This document shows, in pieces, positions 1-12,029 of a stretch of DNA of 64,000 nt. A program made the position numbers and the translations under genes. Origin of the DNA: Odontocerum albicorne (lineage: Eukaryota > Arthropoda > Insecta > Trichoptera > Odontoceridae); NCBI GenBank assembly GCA_949825065.1, contig OX463844.1, positions 31,969,414 to 32,033,413 of the forward strand. The letters run 5' to 3'. Under the pieces are notes generated by a model. It was not told the DNA's origin. It ran no database searches and saw only the letters and a list, made by a program, of their open reading frames with translations. Position 1 is the stretch's first letter, and each line of letters begins with the position of its first letter.

Positions 1-644
1 TGCCATTGGGAAATGAATTAACGGTTTTTGTTTTCGCCTTGATTGCGGTGTTGGCGGACTGTTACACCGTCTGTGACTTGAATAGATTTTCTTTGAACCT
101 TTTTAAAACCTTGTAATTTGCATAAATTTATTTCGAAGCTATCGGTGTTTTCGTGGAAAAAATAAGACAATTTGAATTTTTAATTCTTAACTTTGTATCT
201 AGACGTTGGTTGATGTAACGGGGAGGTAAAAATGGGGGGTGAAGTTGAAACAAAACGTTGGTTGTGCGAATTGTCGAATTTACAATTTTGTCTGTCAAAA
301 TATTGACTTAGGACTGCATAGTATCGCTTCAGAATGTATACGTCCACCCTCTCTCTTTAACACCTCACTTGAGACTCCGTATACATTTGATGGTGCGATC
401 CATACATACTAAATAGATTGTGACCAGTTCTCGGGTGACCAAACTTCATAAGGGTAAATTCCGATTAAAACTTTTAATTTTATTAGTAACAAAAAATGTC
501 ATTTGAAAAATATACGCCCAATAATAGCGATACTCAATATTGAAATCTAAATGATTAATTTTATTTAATGAATGTTTATTTTTTATAAAATTATTAAAAA
601 GAATACTACAACAATTACGATTTTGGACAAAAAAACGTATTTTA
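1..644. other. Unassigned AT-rich flank of the satellite
   Basis: No open frame, repeat or RNA signature is recognisable. A slightly GC-richer patch lies near 340-440. The stretch runs into the satellite without an obvious junction duplication. Confidence 0.5.
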
Positions 645-1959
645 GGTAAAAATCGATGTGATCTGTAATACAACACAAGCGTTCAGGCTTTCATTCCAGA
701 TATGTATCAAAATGACAACCAATAATAGGTAAGTTCCTAATTAATCGACATTTTATAAATCTTGGTAAAATCCATGTGATATGTAATACAACACAAGCGT
801 TCAGGCTTTCATTCCAGATATGTATCAAAATGACAACCAATAATAGGTTAGTTCCTAATTAATCGACATTTTATAAATCTTGGTAAAAATCGATGTGATC
901 TGTAATACAACACAAGCGTTCAGGCTTTCATTCCAGATATGTATCAAAATGACAACCACTAATAGGTAAGTTCCTAATTAATCGACATTTTATAAATCTT
1001 GGTAAAATCGATGTGATCTGTAATACAACACAAGCGTTCAGGCTTTCATTCCAGATATGTATCAAAATGACAACCAATAATAGGTTAGTTCCTAATTAAT
1101 CGACATTTTATAAATCTTGGTAAAAATCGATGTGATCTGTAATACAACACAAGCGTTCAGGCTTTCATTCCAGATATGTATCAAAATGACAACCACTAAT
1201 AGGTAAGTTCCTAATTAATCGACATTTTATAAATCTTGGTAAAATCCATGTGATCTGTAATACAACACAAGCGTTCAGGCTTTCATTCCAGATATGTATC
1301 AAAATGACAACCAATAATAGGTTAGTTCCTAATTAATCGACATTTTATAAATCTTGGTAAAAATCGATGTGATCTGTAATACAACAGAAGCGTTCAGGCT
1401 TTCATTCCAGATATGTATCAAAATGACAACCACTAATAGGTAAGTTCCTAATTAATCGACATTTTATAAATCTTGGTAAAATCGATGTGATCTGTAATAC
1501 AACAGAAGCGTTCAGGCTTTCATTCCAGATATGTATCAAAATGACAACCAATAATAGGTTAGTTCCTAATTAATCGACATTTTATAAATCTTGGTAAAAA
1601 TCGATGTGATCTGTAATACAACACAAGCGTTCAGGCTTTCATTCCAGATATGTATCAAAATGACAACCACTAATAGGTAAGTTCCTAATTAATCGACATT
1701 TTATAAATCTTGGTAAAAATCGATGTGATCTGTAATACAACACAAGCGTTCAGGCTTTCATTCCAGATATGTATCAAAATGACAACCACTAATAGGTAAG
1801 TTCCTAATTAATCGACATTTTATAAATCTTGGTAAAAATCGATGTGATCTGTAATACAACACAAGCGTTCAGGCTTTCATTCCAGATATGTATTAAAATG
1901 ACAACCAATAATAGGTAAGTTCCTAATTAGTCGACATTTTATATATCCTGGTAAAAATC
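645..1959. repeat. Satellite array, 11 units of 118/119 bp
   Basis: Eleven head-to-tail units are anchored on the phrase tgtaatacaacacaagcg. The anchor phrase atctgtaat begins at 661, 779, 898, 1016, 1135, 1253, 1372, 1490, 1609, 1728 and 1847. Units 1-9 alternate 118 and 119 bp through a 4-A versus 5-A run after ggt. From unit 2 they also alternate ccaataatagg with ccactaatagg and ggttag with ggtaag. The array is therefore largely a dimeric (about 237 bp) higher-order repeat. Units 7 and 8 share acaacagaag, and units 2 and 6 share ccatg instead of cgatg. The last unit is diverged (ttagtcgac, atatatcc), as expected at an array edge. There are no spacers, so it is not a CRISPR array. Confidence 0.95.
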
Positions 1960-2932
1960 TTATTATTTATCAGTGTGTCTCTTCAAGCGTTCTACATGAA
2001 TTTACATATTATATTAGACACATGGTAAAGTACCAATACAATAACTATTTAAGATAAACAAAGTCTGAAAGTAAATCTTGTAAAGGTCCGTCGGAAATTG
2101 ATTCCGCAGTGCCTGGATGCTAAAAAAAATGTTAACCATTTGATTACGGTTTACACGGAGCGCCTTTGATGACTTTTACCAGTTATGGATAATATATATA
2201 GATTTAACATGACAAATAATTAATAAAAAATACATATCTGTTGACTTTTTTCAATTTATGATGAATTGAAAGTGTCAAAATAAAATTAATAAATTTAGCG
2301 CACATCAGAAATTGACTGTTTAATATCATAATCGCAATTATGTTCCATTGTTATTTAAATTTTATAACCTTTTTATAAACTTAGATGCTGTTATCTTATT
2401 CACTACGTTTATAAAAATATTTGACGTTAAATAATTCAGATCAATCCTTCTATTTATGAAAAAAATGGATTTACTACAAAAGGGTGGTTGGTAGTTTGAA
2501 TATAAAATGCACGACTGTCCACGAACCACCCTCATAACAATTCTATCTCTCCGGAAGTGCGCGGGGAAGATATTGAAACTTGAATTGGTCAAGGGAGGAT
2601 CAGGAGCACACATTAACTAAGGAGATGATTGAATTTCTACCAATCCTAACTGGACAGTCTCAAAAGTGATTTGAAGTGGAAGTAAATTAATTGAATATTT
2701 CTTACAAGAAGTTTACTGTATTCAAAATGAGAACGGAATAAGGTTACATTTATATCAATGATTTCTATAGAACCATGAAATTCTCAAAATCGTTTTGATG
2801 ACGCTTACACTATCATGTAACATGTTTAAAAACATCAATAGGCTTTTGAAAGAAGTTTGAAAACAAAAACGCCACCCGATGAATAAAATTGAGATAAGTT
2901 ATGGAGTGAAAGTAAAAGTTTAAAGCCAAATG
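1960..2932. other. Unassigned AT-rich DNA
   Basis: No gene or repeat recognised. A small GC-richer patch sits at about 2515-2620. Short minus-strand open frames here have no codon bias or recognisable motif. Confidence 0.45.
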
Positions 2933-2968
2933 TTTGCACTTTAATTAGAAATATAATTAAAGTGCAAA
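2933..2968. repeat. Perfect 15-bp inverted repeat
   Basis: The arms tttgcactttaatta (2933-2947) and its exact reverse complement (2954-2968) surround a 6-nt loop. No element end or target duplication is visible around it. Confidence 0.85.
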
Positions 2969-4029
2969 AATTGGGCGAAAATAAAAAAATAGGAATGTAA
3001 TAAATATCATTTGAATTTTAAAGTTATTAAGTTGAAGACGAAAAAAAGAAAATAATATATCAAGATAATGAAATATTTGGTGTTGATTTTTCGTGTTAAC
3101 GGGACATTTTGAAGCACGTACTGTAGAAGAATGACGAGACAAGGGTAGACCATCTACCCAATAAATAGACTGACCAAGTCAGGAACGCAACAGTGTGTTC
3201 TGTGCCAGCTCCACTCCGAGAAGCCCAAAATAGAGAGAGCTGGAGAATCATCGTGGGTAGATGGGCGGGAAAGATCACAACTCTCAGTCATTAAGAATCG
3301 ACCAAATAAAAAGAAAACTGAAAACGTAAAAAAGGAAAACAAACACCATTATAGATTAAAGTAAAAATACATATTAACATTAACAAAAAAATGCAATATT
3401 TTTGTTGGAGATTACACTTTTAAGTAAAAATTATGTAATTAATGATAAAAGTAAATAAATCAATTTGTAATACTTACTCGCACAGTTGAATAAATACAGT
3501 TATTATTCAGTATTCTAATTATATCAAAAATAAACAATGAAATTACTAAATAAACACTGTTAACGTTATAGACCTGACCAAATTCACCGAGTCAATCAAG
3601 TTATATACATTATCAATGAATTTCCAAACAAACCCTCGGGGTGTACGAGGGGGTAGGGTGAAGAAAAGGTGGCGATGGGCTAGTGAAGGGTGAGCGGTTG
3701 AGGCACTGTTGTCTTAGTAAGCATTGGCATCCGGTCAAGTAAATATAACGCGAGATAATGGAATCCCTTTACCTAAACATAAGTCACTAAGAGCGTTCTC
3801 CAATTGAATTATATCTTTTTGCCCCATTTTATCCTGACAACTGACAATATTTTACAATAACACAGACCATTCTGAGAAATAAAATCAGTTCTTTTTTTAC
3901 TTATTAATCCATAAATAGCATCAAAGTTATGTTTTCACTAACGATAATCAAATCTAATGGTTACAACCATTACCTTCCATACTTCATCTCAATTTTTTTG
4001 TATATGTAAATTGTAATTATTTAGTAATA
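2969..4029. other. Unassigned DNA with two GC-richer patches
   Basis: Patches at about 3120-3300 and 3625-3740 stand out from the AT-rich background. Overlapping minus-strand frames at 3096-3342 are short and match no family I recognise. Nothing else is assignable. Confidence 0.4.
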
Positions 4030-4133
4030 CTTTAAATCTGTCAATAGTGGGTTCGAGACCCGAGTTGAGCAGTCCTAGAGCGGAGTTTGTTTTCTAAACG
4101 GCGTATATAAATTTCCTTTTAATTATTATTATG
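4030..4133 (+). repeat. SINE-like family R, fragment
   Basis: This is the plus-oriented copy of a dispersed repeat. Its shared core is ctgtcaatagtgggttcga, then a divergent stretch, then a gcg-tatataaattt block and an ATT-rich tail (4116-4133). The gggttcgagacc block resembles a tRNA B box. The same core appears reversed at 7618-7965, 12030-12375 and 31720-31860. No convincing A box is present in this short copy, so the SINE label is inferred from the ATT tail and the B-box-like core. Confidence 0.6.
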
Positions 4134-4715
4134 AAATAATCATGCAGAATTTATGTCCAAATATTTATTTTCAGACATAGTCGTTTTTTAATACAGCCTA
4201 CGTTCGAGCAAATTTTCAATTGAAATTGATTTATGTAGCATGTTTCAAAAATGGTTTATAAATTTGAGGCAGTATACAAATAATTACATCTTTGATAAGT
4301 GCTATATTCCCTTCTTGAAGAAGATTTTATTTTCGTAACTAAGTTGGATGGCCACTGCATAAACGAGATGTCTCCAAATGCTTTGCTCATCAATTATTGC
4401 TTATGAGCTTTGTCTTTTATTATTATTATTATTAGGTACATGAAGCTTTTCACATTCTGCTTTGAGAAGTTATTCCTTTATTTATTGTGTAGTCACCAGA
4501 AATGGGATAAAATACGCGCAATAAATAATATTAATATTTTTATACATTCTAAGTTTAGGGTCTAATGAATTGACTTATTTGACTTAAATGACAATCACAC
4601 CAATATATTAAAATATCTTATTTGTCTAAGAATTGGTTAACTTAATGTCTTGTTTAGGGGATATTTTTAATGTAGATTTTATTGAGTTCACGAGAATCCT
4701 TCTCCAGTATTTTCT
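4134..4715. other. Unassigned AT-rich DNA with a TTA microsatellite
   Basis: A run of about six TTA triplets lies at 4418-4436. Nothing else was recognised. Confidence 0.5.
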
Positions 4716-4930
4716 CAATGCCTAACAGTTAGCATTCACGTTAAGCAAGCGCGTGCCTCAGGTTCGATTCTTGGTGAATCCACTTTCGGGCTGGTTTTAC
4801 TCTTGGACCGTTTTACATCTGAATTTATTTTTCTTTGTTGTTTATCTTAAATTCTTATCGCACTAAAACAATCTGTCTATCAAAAGGCTGCAACAGACTA
4901 AACCTGATGATCATCTTGGGATTTTTTTCC
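4716..4930 (+). repeat. tRNA-derived SINE-like copy
   Basis: A possible A box (acagttagcattcacg) is followed after a tRNA-like distance by caggttcgattcttgg, a good B box. A non-tRNA body follows. The match to a Pol III promoter is partial. I infer a degraded SINE rather than a tRNA gene, because the acceptor-stem halves do not pair. Confidence 0.5.
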
Positions 4931-5894
4931 TTGTCATAAGAACTATCGGTTAGATTCTTCTACACAATACTTGCTGAAGTGCATCAGCTTGTACACAATA
5001 AACTAACATAAACATAGGCGTCTTCCATCTGTAGGATGTCTGACATTCGTACTCGATCACGAGGGATTACCTATATATCTATTTCTTTAATCTAATTCTT
5101 GACTAAGGGATTAGTTATTTAATTTTATCTAATATATTTTAGTACTTTACCCTATAACTTCGTATTTTCGTTGCCATTGAGAGAAATTTTATTTTAGTTA
5201 CCCTTGAGAAATTTTTTATTTTATCCAACTCAAGTCTTATAGATTGAATTTGATTAATTGTATTTGATTATTTTTTTCCTTTTCGTATTGTACTATACAT
5301 TGGTATATTCATGCATCATATTTTGAAAGATATGCAACCTTAGTTTATTTTATCTTATCATCCTTAGCTTTTTTATAAGTTGTCGTTAATATAACGGTGA
5401 TATACAAAGAACACTTCAGTGTCGTTTATTTTGTCAAAAACAAAACAAATAAGCTCAATGGTAAATTTTGATTTCAGTAGACGTTCTAGAATGTATAAAA
5501 TTTCAATATATGATGTTATGTTTTTTCAAGGAGTGCAAAAGCGAAGTGAAGAAGTTACAGCCTTCATAGGAATAAACAAACGAAACCAAAAAGCAAACAA
5601 AACAGAACCGCGGAACGTTGATTTGGAATTCAAATCGCGCGCCCTCTCCCCGTTGCCTGCCTATGTGAGATGGGGTGGGTGACACCTCAGCTATGGCAGT
5701 CAGAAAAATTCGCAGGAGTACCTTTTATTTTTCATTCTTTCCTATTAGACAGTCAGATTTTCGAATTCAACGTAGGATGGTTCGTGGTGGACATACGACT
5801 CGAAATTGTACGATTTGATTAATCATATAACAGACTATGTTTATTGTGTCCTCATTTGTTTCATATTTCTAGTCTACCGTAAGATTTACTTCAC
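4931..5894. other. Unassigned DNA, GC-richer at 5590-5720
   Basis: The stretch is AT-rich except for a patch around 5590-5720 with cgcgcgccctctcccc and a gatggggtgggtga run. An open frame covers 5419-5682 on the plus strand, but its translation is low-complexity and has no domain. Confidence 0.4.
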
Positions 5895-6065
5895 CATGAC
5901 AACCTTGGCGGACTAGTTGGTGATACGTTTATCTTACGACCTGGAAGACACGGGCTCGATTCACACTGTTAACATATTTATGGTACGTTGGAAGAGATAG
6001 AAACATAGCAATAAACCCGCTAGGTTGTACTATATACAAAGAGTATGTAATATAATAACACGACA
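5895..6065 (+). repeat. tRNA-derived SINE family S1, diverged copy
   Basis: The A box is represented by ttggcggactagttggtg and the B box by gggctcgattcac. The body shares the ttggaagagat...gcaataaac...aggttgta block with the better copy at 6112. The tail carries tactatatacaaagagtatg, also seen in the 29085 copy. Confidence 0.7.
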
Positions 6066-6111
6066 AAAATAAAGGGGTGTAGTAAACTCAGTTTTTATTT
6101 TTATTTATTAT

Positions 6112-6315
6112 ACAAGATGACCTCCGTGGCCTGGTGGTAAGACACTTGTCTGCCGATCCGGAGGTTACGGGTTCGATCCCCGCTGTGACCCAGATTTTTT
6201 TAAATAGGATTCCAGTCTGGTTAACACTTAGGACCTATAAAAACATATTTCTGGTTGGTTGGAAGAGATTGCCACATGGTAATAAACTTGCCAGGTTAAA
6301 AAAAAAGATAACGTT
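6112..6315 (+). repeat. tRNA-derived SINE family S1, best copy
   Basis: This is the clearest Pol III-type head in the window. The A box tggcctggtggt is at 6127-6138 and the B box ggttcgatccc at 6170-6180, spaced as in a tRNA. The tRNA-like part gives way to a body shared with the copies at 5895, 29085, 39905 (minus strand), 45756 and 63025. Shared blocks are gattccagtctggtt and ggttggaagagattgccac. The body and the dispersed copies argue against a functional tRNA. It lies about 50 bp downstream of another copy in the same orientation. Confidence 0.85.
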
Positions 6316-7617
6316 GTTGCTAGACGCTAGTTGCAAACACTGATAATTTCTTCTTGTGTTGTATATATAACAATGGGTGCCAACGCTCAGATCTTTAAAA
6401 ATGTTCTTAACTCATGGTTCTCTCAAAAGTATTTATTTTGTGTTAGACAGTCCCGTTGTTAGTCGTTAAATTTTATGTTAAAATCATTTATGGTAATATT
6501 AAAATATTTGCTATAATTCTTCGAGACCATTTTGAACTATGTAAAATTTTGAAACGACTTTCAATTAACAGTAAAAGATAATTAAAGAAATTATTATTCA
6601 TTATTTTTAAATTGCAGAAACAAAATATTTTGTTTTATTGAAATGTATTTCTCACCCCACGGCTGTGGTGAAAAACTTAAACGGCAATATATATTATTCT
6701 GTGAACCAAAAAATGTGTGAACTGAGAACTTTATGAGTCTCAGCCACATGATGTATGGTGGCTGGGTCGGCATCGATTCACAGCTAGGCAACATGGGTTC
6801 AATATTAAATTGTACTATTTTAATGCACAGAAAGTCTTTCGAAAAAACGGTATTGTGATTTTTATTTTTGTCTTTATGTTAGCTGAAAATAATTCTTTAG
6901 AAAAATAGAATGGTTTTTAATTTGTAACCTAAAATGAAAACATGTAAATTCTACAAAGTTAATGATAATTTTCATTGATAAGTACAATTATAACGGTACG
7001 TATTATGTGATTTTTAAGTAACATGTGTTTTAAAAAGAAACATTTAAAAAAACATGTTTTTGAAATGGCGAAAGAGTTTTTAAGCTCATTAATCTCGGAT
7101 TCATGTGATATTTTAACTATTTTATCGATTAGTGCAAATATTTTAAAGTTGAGTTCAAAAACAAAAAAATTAACATGTTTCTTTGTGAAAAAAAATAGTT
7201 TTTTCGAAAGTAACCACTTTATTTTATGGTGGCATTATATATTTTATTACACTAACAAAACTGTGAATTTCACAATCGTTTGTATTATTACTAGTGTTAA
7301 AACCAACAGGTTTCTTCTTCAGGACTTTTGAGTCAGAAGTTATGACGAAGAAGCTTCCTCGCTTTCGAAACTTTTGGTGAAATTAAAATTGTGTTATGTT
7401 AATGTAATTTTCATTGAAATTTTCTAAGATTTTAATAAGTAACCATTCTATGAATAAAACGTTTCAGCAAACATCAAGACACATGTTATCACAAAAAATG
7501 TTGTCACATATTTAAAATATTTTTTTCAGTCTTGTCTCAATATTTCAAGTGTTTTTATACAATTATTTTAAATTTTGATATACAATTATTTCAAGTGTTT
7601 TTAAAGAGTTATAATAA
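6316..7617. other. Unassigned AT-rich DNA with a possible SINE trace
   Basis: Around 6750-6810 a tggctgggtcggcatcg block followed by gggttcaat could be a decayed tRNA-like head, but it is too weak to call. At 7540-7601 atttcaagtgttttta is directly repeated. The open frame at 7023-7331 is low-complexity. Confidence 0.4.
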
Positions 7618-7965
7618 TAACTAAACAGCAATTTATATAGCGCCATTTAAGAGAGCAGAATCTCCTTAATGCCGCTCTCTCTAACTTGAAATTCGAGCCC
7701 ACTATTATTGACAGATCAAAAACGTTACGAAAAAAAGTTTAGTGTAAGGATAGGAAAGTGATGACTGCGGTCAATTGATAAGTTATTTCCTCGCATCTGC
7801 ATATGTTTAGAAAGCCATATTTAGTAAGAAAACTTACCAAGCCGAGATAAACTAAGTAGAATCCTTTGTAGATCTTTCAATTTGTGACAGTAACACTTTC
7901 AGCTTTAGGTGTAGTGTAGTATTCATATAGTACATAATCATGGATTTTGATAAGGTCTTCCAAAA
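7618..7965 (-). repeat. SINE-like family R, long copy
   Basis: Read on the minus strand, this carries the same ctgtcaataatagtgggctcga core as the 4030 copy. The tail towards 7610 is rich in ataataat. Its upstream half (7730-7925) aligns by eye with 12170-12375, including a ctttaggtg...gtagtgta block. The segment attttgataaggtcttcca (about 7940-7960) also recurs in diverged form at 31828-31850. Confidence 0.65.
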
Positions 7966-8519
7966 GAGTTGTATTCATAACACATCGTGTATCTATTAGC
8001 TTAGTAAAAGTTCCTTTCTGTTTTCTCACAGTCGTTACTTTCTTTTACAATGAGCTGAACCATACTATTCGTGTTTGTAAATGTCATATTATGTTACTAT
8101 ACAGCTTTTATACTAAAACAAAAGTTTCAATTTTAAAAGCTAATATAAAATATACGATATAGAAAACAGCATAAAATTATTTTGCGATGTCATCATGCTA
8201 TAGGAAATTCCCTCATCTCACATGATCGCCTCCATATTCAAGTTCCAATATTAGCGGATACCCACCCACCAAGTACCCATCCTATAGCGCCCATATTCTT
8301 AAATCCTCCCAAATCGAATGCGTAAGTAAAAGGAGGAATATGCAAGTCATGAAAAAAGTAAGGCGAGATAAATTTGATATAAACATGGTACCAAGACTTT
8401 AATACTTGCCGTTTTAAACATTTGAAGTGGTTTGTGATCGTTGATTTGATCAAGGTTTTTGGTGAAATATTTTTTGATAACATTCTATTTATTTCTTAGG
8501 TATGCGTCTATTTTGAAGA
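7966..8519. other. Unassigned AT-rich DNA
   Basis: No motif or repeat recognised. A GC-richer patch at about 8215-8330 precedes the 3' end of the neighbouring LINE. Confidence 0.4.
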
Positions 8520-9270
8520 TACAAATATACATACATTGTTGGCTTAGACAGACAAGAGAGAGTGCCAAATTTTCCTATAGCGGCACATCTATCTTCCACG
8601 TCCATATACCTTCTCAAACATTTCTACGATTTATCTCACTTTTTATATTTCCTTCAAAATATCATTCACTTGATCCAACCATACTTGCCTTGGTATTCTC
8701 TACCTTACTTTGCATTTACATTTGTGAGGTATCTATCCCTTTAGAAATATGGAACCACTCAGTCAAGGTACCGTTCACTCGAATATATAATGATGCAATA
8801 CCACACATTCATTGACATTGAGCACCACAATAATTCAATATTTCCACAGATTTTCAAAGTCTGTCAACGTACAATACACCTTTATTTTTATGCCAAACGT
8901 TTTTCCGCAAACATTCGCAAAAAAACTCCAAACATCATATTCCAGTTAAAAAGGCCCCCTGGGCTGCCTACTTCTTCTTACTCTTTCTAAAACATGCCCA
9001 CTTGTACCACCCCTATATTTTTTTCTTGCATATTAAGTACATCATTCCAAAATATTTTCATATTAACCTCCTTATTCACATTCAACTCTTTGCCTTTTTG
9101 ATCTCTAAGTTTCTTTTTCGTTTCATCAATCAACCTTTTTATTTTAATCTTCCATTATTTATACTCTTTGTTCCTTTTCATTGATTTATCACTATTTCCT
9201 GTTCTTGCTTTGACAAATATTTTCTATGTTCTATTTTTCTCTTTCAGTTGTCCCTTGATTTTTTACCCTA
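8520..9270 (-). mobile_element. LINE remnant, family L-A, internally deleted
   Basis: On the minus strand three parts of one retrotransposon family can be read in order. First comes the lysine-rich linker before RT (about 9270-9020). Next is an RT fragment reading VNGTLTEWFHISKG (about 8790-8750). Last is the C-terminal block IPRQVWLDQVNDILKE followed by the 3' end (about 8700-8530). The same VNGT..E.F.ISKG phrase occurs at 44010 in the longest copy. Most of the RT core is missing between linker and VNGT, and more is lost before the C-terminal block. Stops and frameshifts are frequent. The superfamily (non-LTR retrotransposon) is secure; the clade is not resolvable by eye. Confidence 0.75.
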
Positions 9271-10379
9271 TATCATAATTAGAATTATTGTTTTGTTATG
9301 AGAAGGTGAAATCAATTATATAAGCTTTGTTAGTATTTAATTATTTTTTAATATATGTCATTTCCATAAACCGATTAAAGTTTATGTTATTAAATTTATC
9401 GTAAATCTACGAAAAAAATTAACATACCTTTTTGTATAAGAAGTAAATGTGACTAGTTTTAAATATAATCCGATCTGAAGTCCGTATTTAAAAAAATGTT
9501 TGAATTATCAGAAAAGGAAAACACAATGCTGATTTAGCTAAAAAAAACCACCGCTTAAAAGAAATAAGTACGCACATTGGAGGAGCGGAGACACCGTGGA
9601 AATGTTTAAACTATAAATTAATAAATATATCCCAAACTTGAAAAAAAAAGTGTAATACAAACCAGCAACTACAAGATAACACGACTCAAATTTATTAATC
9701 AGAACCGTCTTCACGTCCAACCTTTGAAAACACTCCCTAACTAACCGAGTTGAAGATAACTGAAACAAGCTCCCTACAATATGTCAGAAAGTAAACTCGC
9801 CAAGGAATAAACCAAAACCAAAAATCTTTTTTATTTGTTGTGCTTGCATCAGTTTTTAGGTGCTCGTGGTTTTAATGGTAATAATAAATTGTCCATAACA
9901 TAAAATATTATCGAATTAAACCATATATTTTTAGAAGAGCAATATGTAGAAAAGCTATTTTTGTGCATAATATAATCAAGGAATAAACAATATTATCTAG
10001 GTATGATTAACCTTGTACTTTTCTTGTTTTTTAATATCAAATTATTATAATAGAAAAAGAAGAGAATAGGAAAGTAAATTGCCAACCTCCTTACTCCTTT
10101 GTTTTTTGTTAAAAACAAAGAGTTCCAAAAGATCAATATTTTCTAGTTTGGTAAAAATAAATATGCTTTTTGAATACATATAGTAGGTAAGAAAACTTTG
10201 CAATTCAAACTTAAAAAAAATGAATTCTCGAACTCACTAAGTGCATTTTAGCGCCATACGTATCAAGTTTTTTTACAGACTCTTGCGTTTTTGATATATC
10301 GACGTTTGTGTCACCAAAAAAAGCTACGTAGATATTGTTATTCCACGATTGTCTCTGAATATAAAATATTATTATTGGG
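9271..10379. other. Unassigned AT-rich DNA
   Basis: No recognisable feature. The small open frame at 9538-9768 (minus) has no identifiable motif. Confidence 0.45.
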
Positions 10380-10525
10380 TTGCATTAGGGGCGGCCACCG
10401 GTGTTTTTCTTACACCTCCTCGACGTCCTGCCCCCCTGGCCGTTCTCGCGAGGGTTGAAAGGGTGGCGAGAGATGCCAGTAGAAAAATACTCGCGCTAAG
10501 GGATGTTAGGATATATTGCGTTTGT
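10380..10525. other. Isolated GC-rich island
   Basis: About 145 bp, far richer in G+C than the surroundings, begins just after gttgcattag. Open frames run through it on both strands, plus 10349-10555 and minus 10372-10602. The plus reading is rich in A, R and V (for example APLAVLARVERVARDASRK). No domain is recognised and no clear splice donor follows. It could be an exon, a fragment of a GC-rich mobile element or a transferred segment. Confidence 0.35.
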
Positions 10526-12029
10526 TTAATTTTAATATTGGAAATATTCACTTGAGCGTGAAGAGACATGTGCATTGTTCTTCTTTTCACTATATCATGC
10601 AAATTCGAAGGAATGCTGGAACAAATATTTATTTTGAGATCTATTGAATTTAAATATGACTAAGAAAATAAAGAATTTCAGCATTTTAAACGACAAAACA
10701 AATCAACGATCAATCTGACTTTAATTTAAAATAAATTATAATATAAATTATAATATTCTTTTTTCATCAAAATTGACAAGAATTATATTTATTTTAATAT
10801 TTTTTTATTTTTAAGAATTATATTTATTTTTATAATATAATTTATTCATTGGGAAAAAATCCCTATTTAGCTTTCAGATGAGTTTCCATTGACTAATGCT
10901 ATTTTAAAATATCATACATTTCAACTCAGCATTAAAACTTTTCTTAATTATATTTTCAAGTATTATTAAGTAAATTTCTTTAGCAAAATTGTGCTTAAAG
11001 TGCAAAAATAAGTGAGAAAAAGGACAAAAAACCGGCAAAAAATTTATTATAATTTCAAGCAATTTAAAAAAATATCAAATTTCGGTCTAGTAGCAATTAC
11101 AAACAAAAAAATACTTGGGACTTGATTACAAATGTACCGTAACTTATAATTGTTTATTTTTTGTTGTTTTTAATATAGTAATGCATATAATTTAAAATAT
11201 AATTTCGAAACGTTTTTATTAATTTCCTAATTTAGAAAATAATAAGAACATATTGATTACTGAGAACAACAATATACTTCTATTCGAGTAAAGATTTTAG
11301 CGTATTACGTAGGGGTTTATGTACCTATCCTACCATTGTTGAACAACTAAATGGAGACATCTAGCTTGTTCCATGCTCCGCGCACAGAATTTTACGATCA
11401 AATTAATATGGCAAATTAATGTGTTCCATGTCGGAATAATTTCCCTTTAATAGCCATCCACCTTCACGGTTCTGCAAGTCTCCTGGTAATATTTTTCAAG
11501 TCAGGGGGTTAAAGATGTTGCGTCCGCATTGGTTTAATTCTAAGGGTTGTCTGTTCTCATTACGTTTTATGTTGTCAAAGTAGTTGATTGCATAGTTGGA
11601 TACTTACTGTTGATACAAAATATGAGTTGTAAACATTTTACGGAGATTGAAGGAAAACTTATTACTGCTTACATTTTAATTATTTAAAAAATAGAGCGTT
11701 TCAAGTAAAAAAAATAATTTGCGAAGATATTTAAAAAAATCAAACGCCCCAAAATTAAATGAAACAGGGCTTGTGAAATTCAAAAGCAAGTTGTTTCATC
11801 TTTATTAAGACTTTGGTATCGAAAATCGATTTGCGTGTTGAGCATTCATAGAATAAAAAAAAAGCGATGGATTGGAAATCCGATATTAATTTTAGGAAAT
11901 TTAATATTACTTTTTACCATTAAATGAAATTCTGTTCAGTAATTTTAATTAAAAAGGAAATCAAATGCTTGTAAATAAATGTTATCTTTGTTTACCCTTA
12001 TCCAGGCTGACCTTATGGTTCGAGGGTCC
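10526..12029. other. Unassigned DNA, partly palindromic and partly GC-richer
   Basis: At 10735-10850 there are short repeats of aagaattatatttatttt and AT palindromes. A less AT-biased stretch at about 11300-11580 (atggagacatctagcttg, then cggttctgcaagtctcctgg) looks like constrained unique sequence, but no gene is visible. Confidence 0.4.

Noticed and set aside
645..1959. CRISPR array
   Set aside because: Units are 118-119 bp and contiguous with no variable spacers. The genome is clearly eukaryotic.
2933..2968. Bacterial-type transcription terminator
   Set aside because: The stem is AT-rich, has no adjacent gene, and the context is eukaryotic.
3096..3342. Two overlapping minus-strand frames of about 60 codons
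   Set aside because: They arise from a GC-richer patch. No known domain, and the two frames compete for the same bases.
6112..6315. Functional tRNA gene
   Set aside because: A and B boxes are good, but the acceptor stem does not pair and the body is shared with five dispersed copies. It is a SINE. The same reasoning applies to 24004-24150 and 51417-51569.
8459..9184. Series of plus-strand frames of 60-118 codons
   Set aside because: Shadows opposite the minus-strand L-A LINE remnant.
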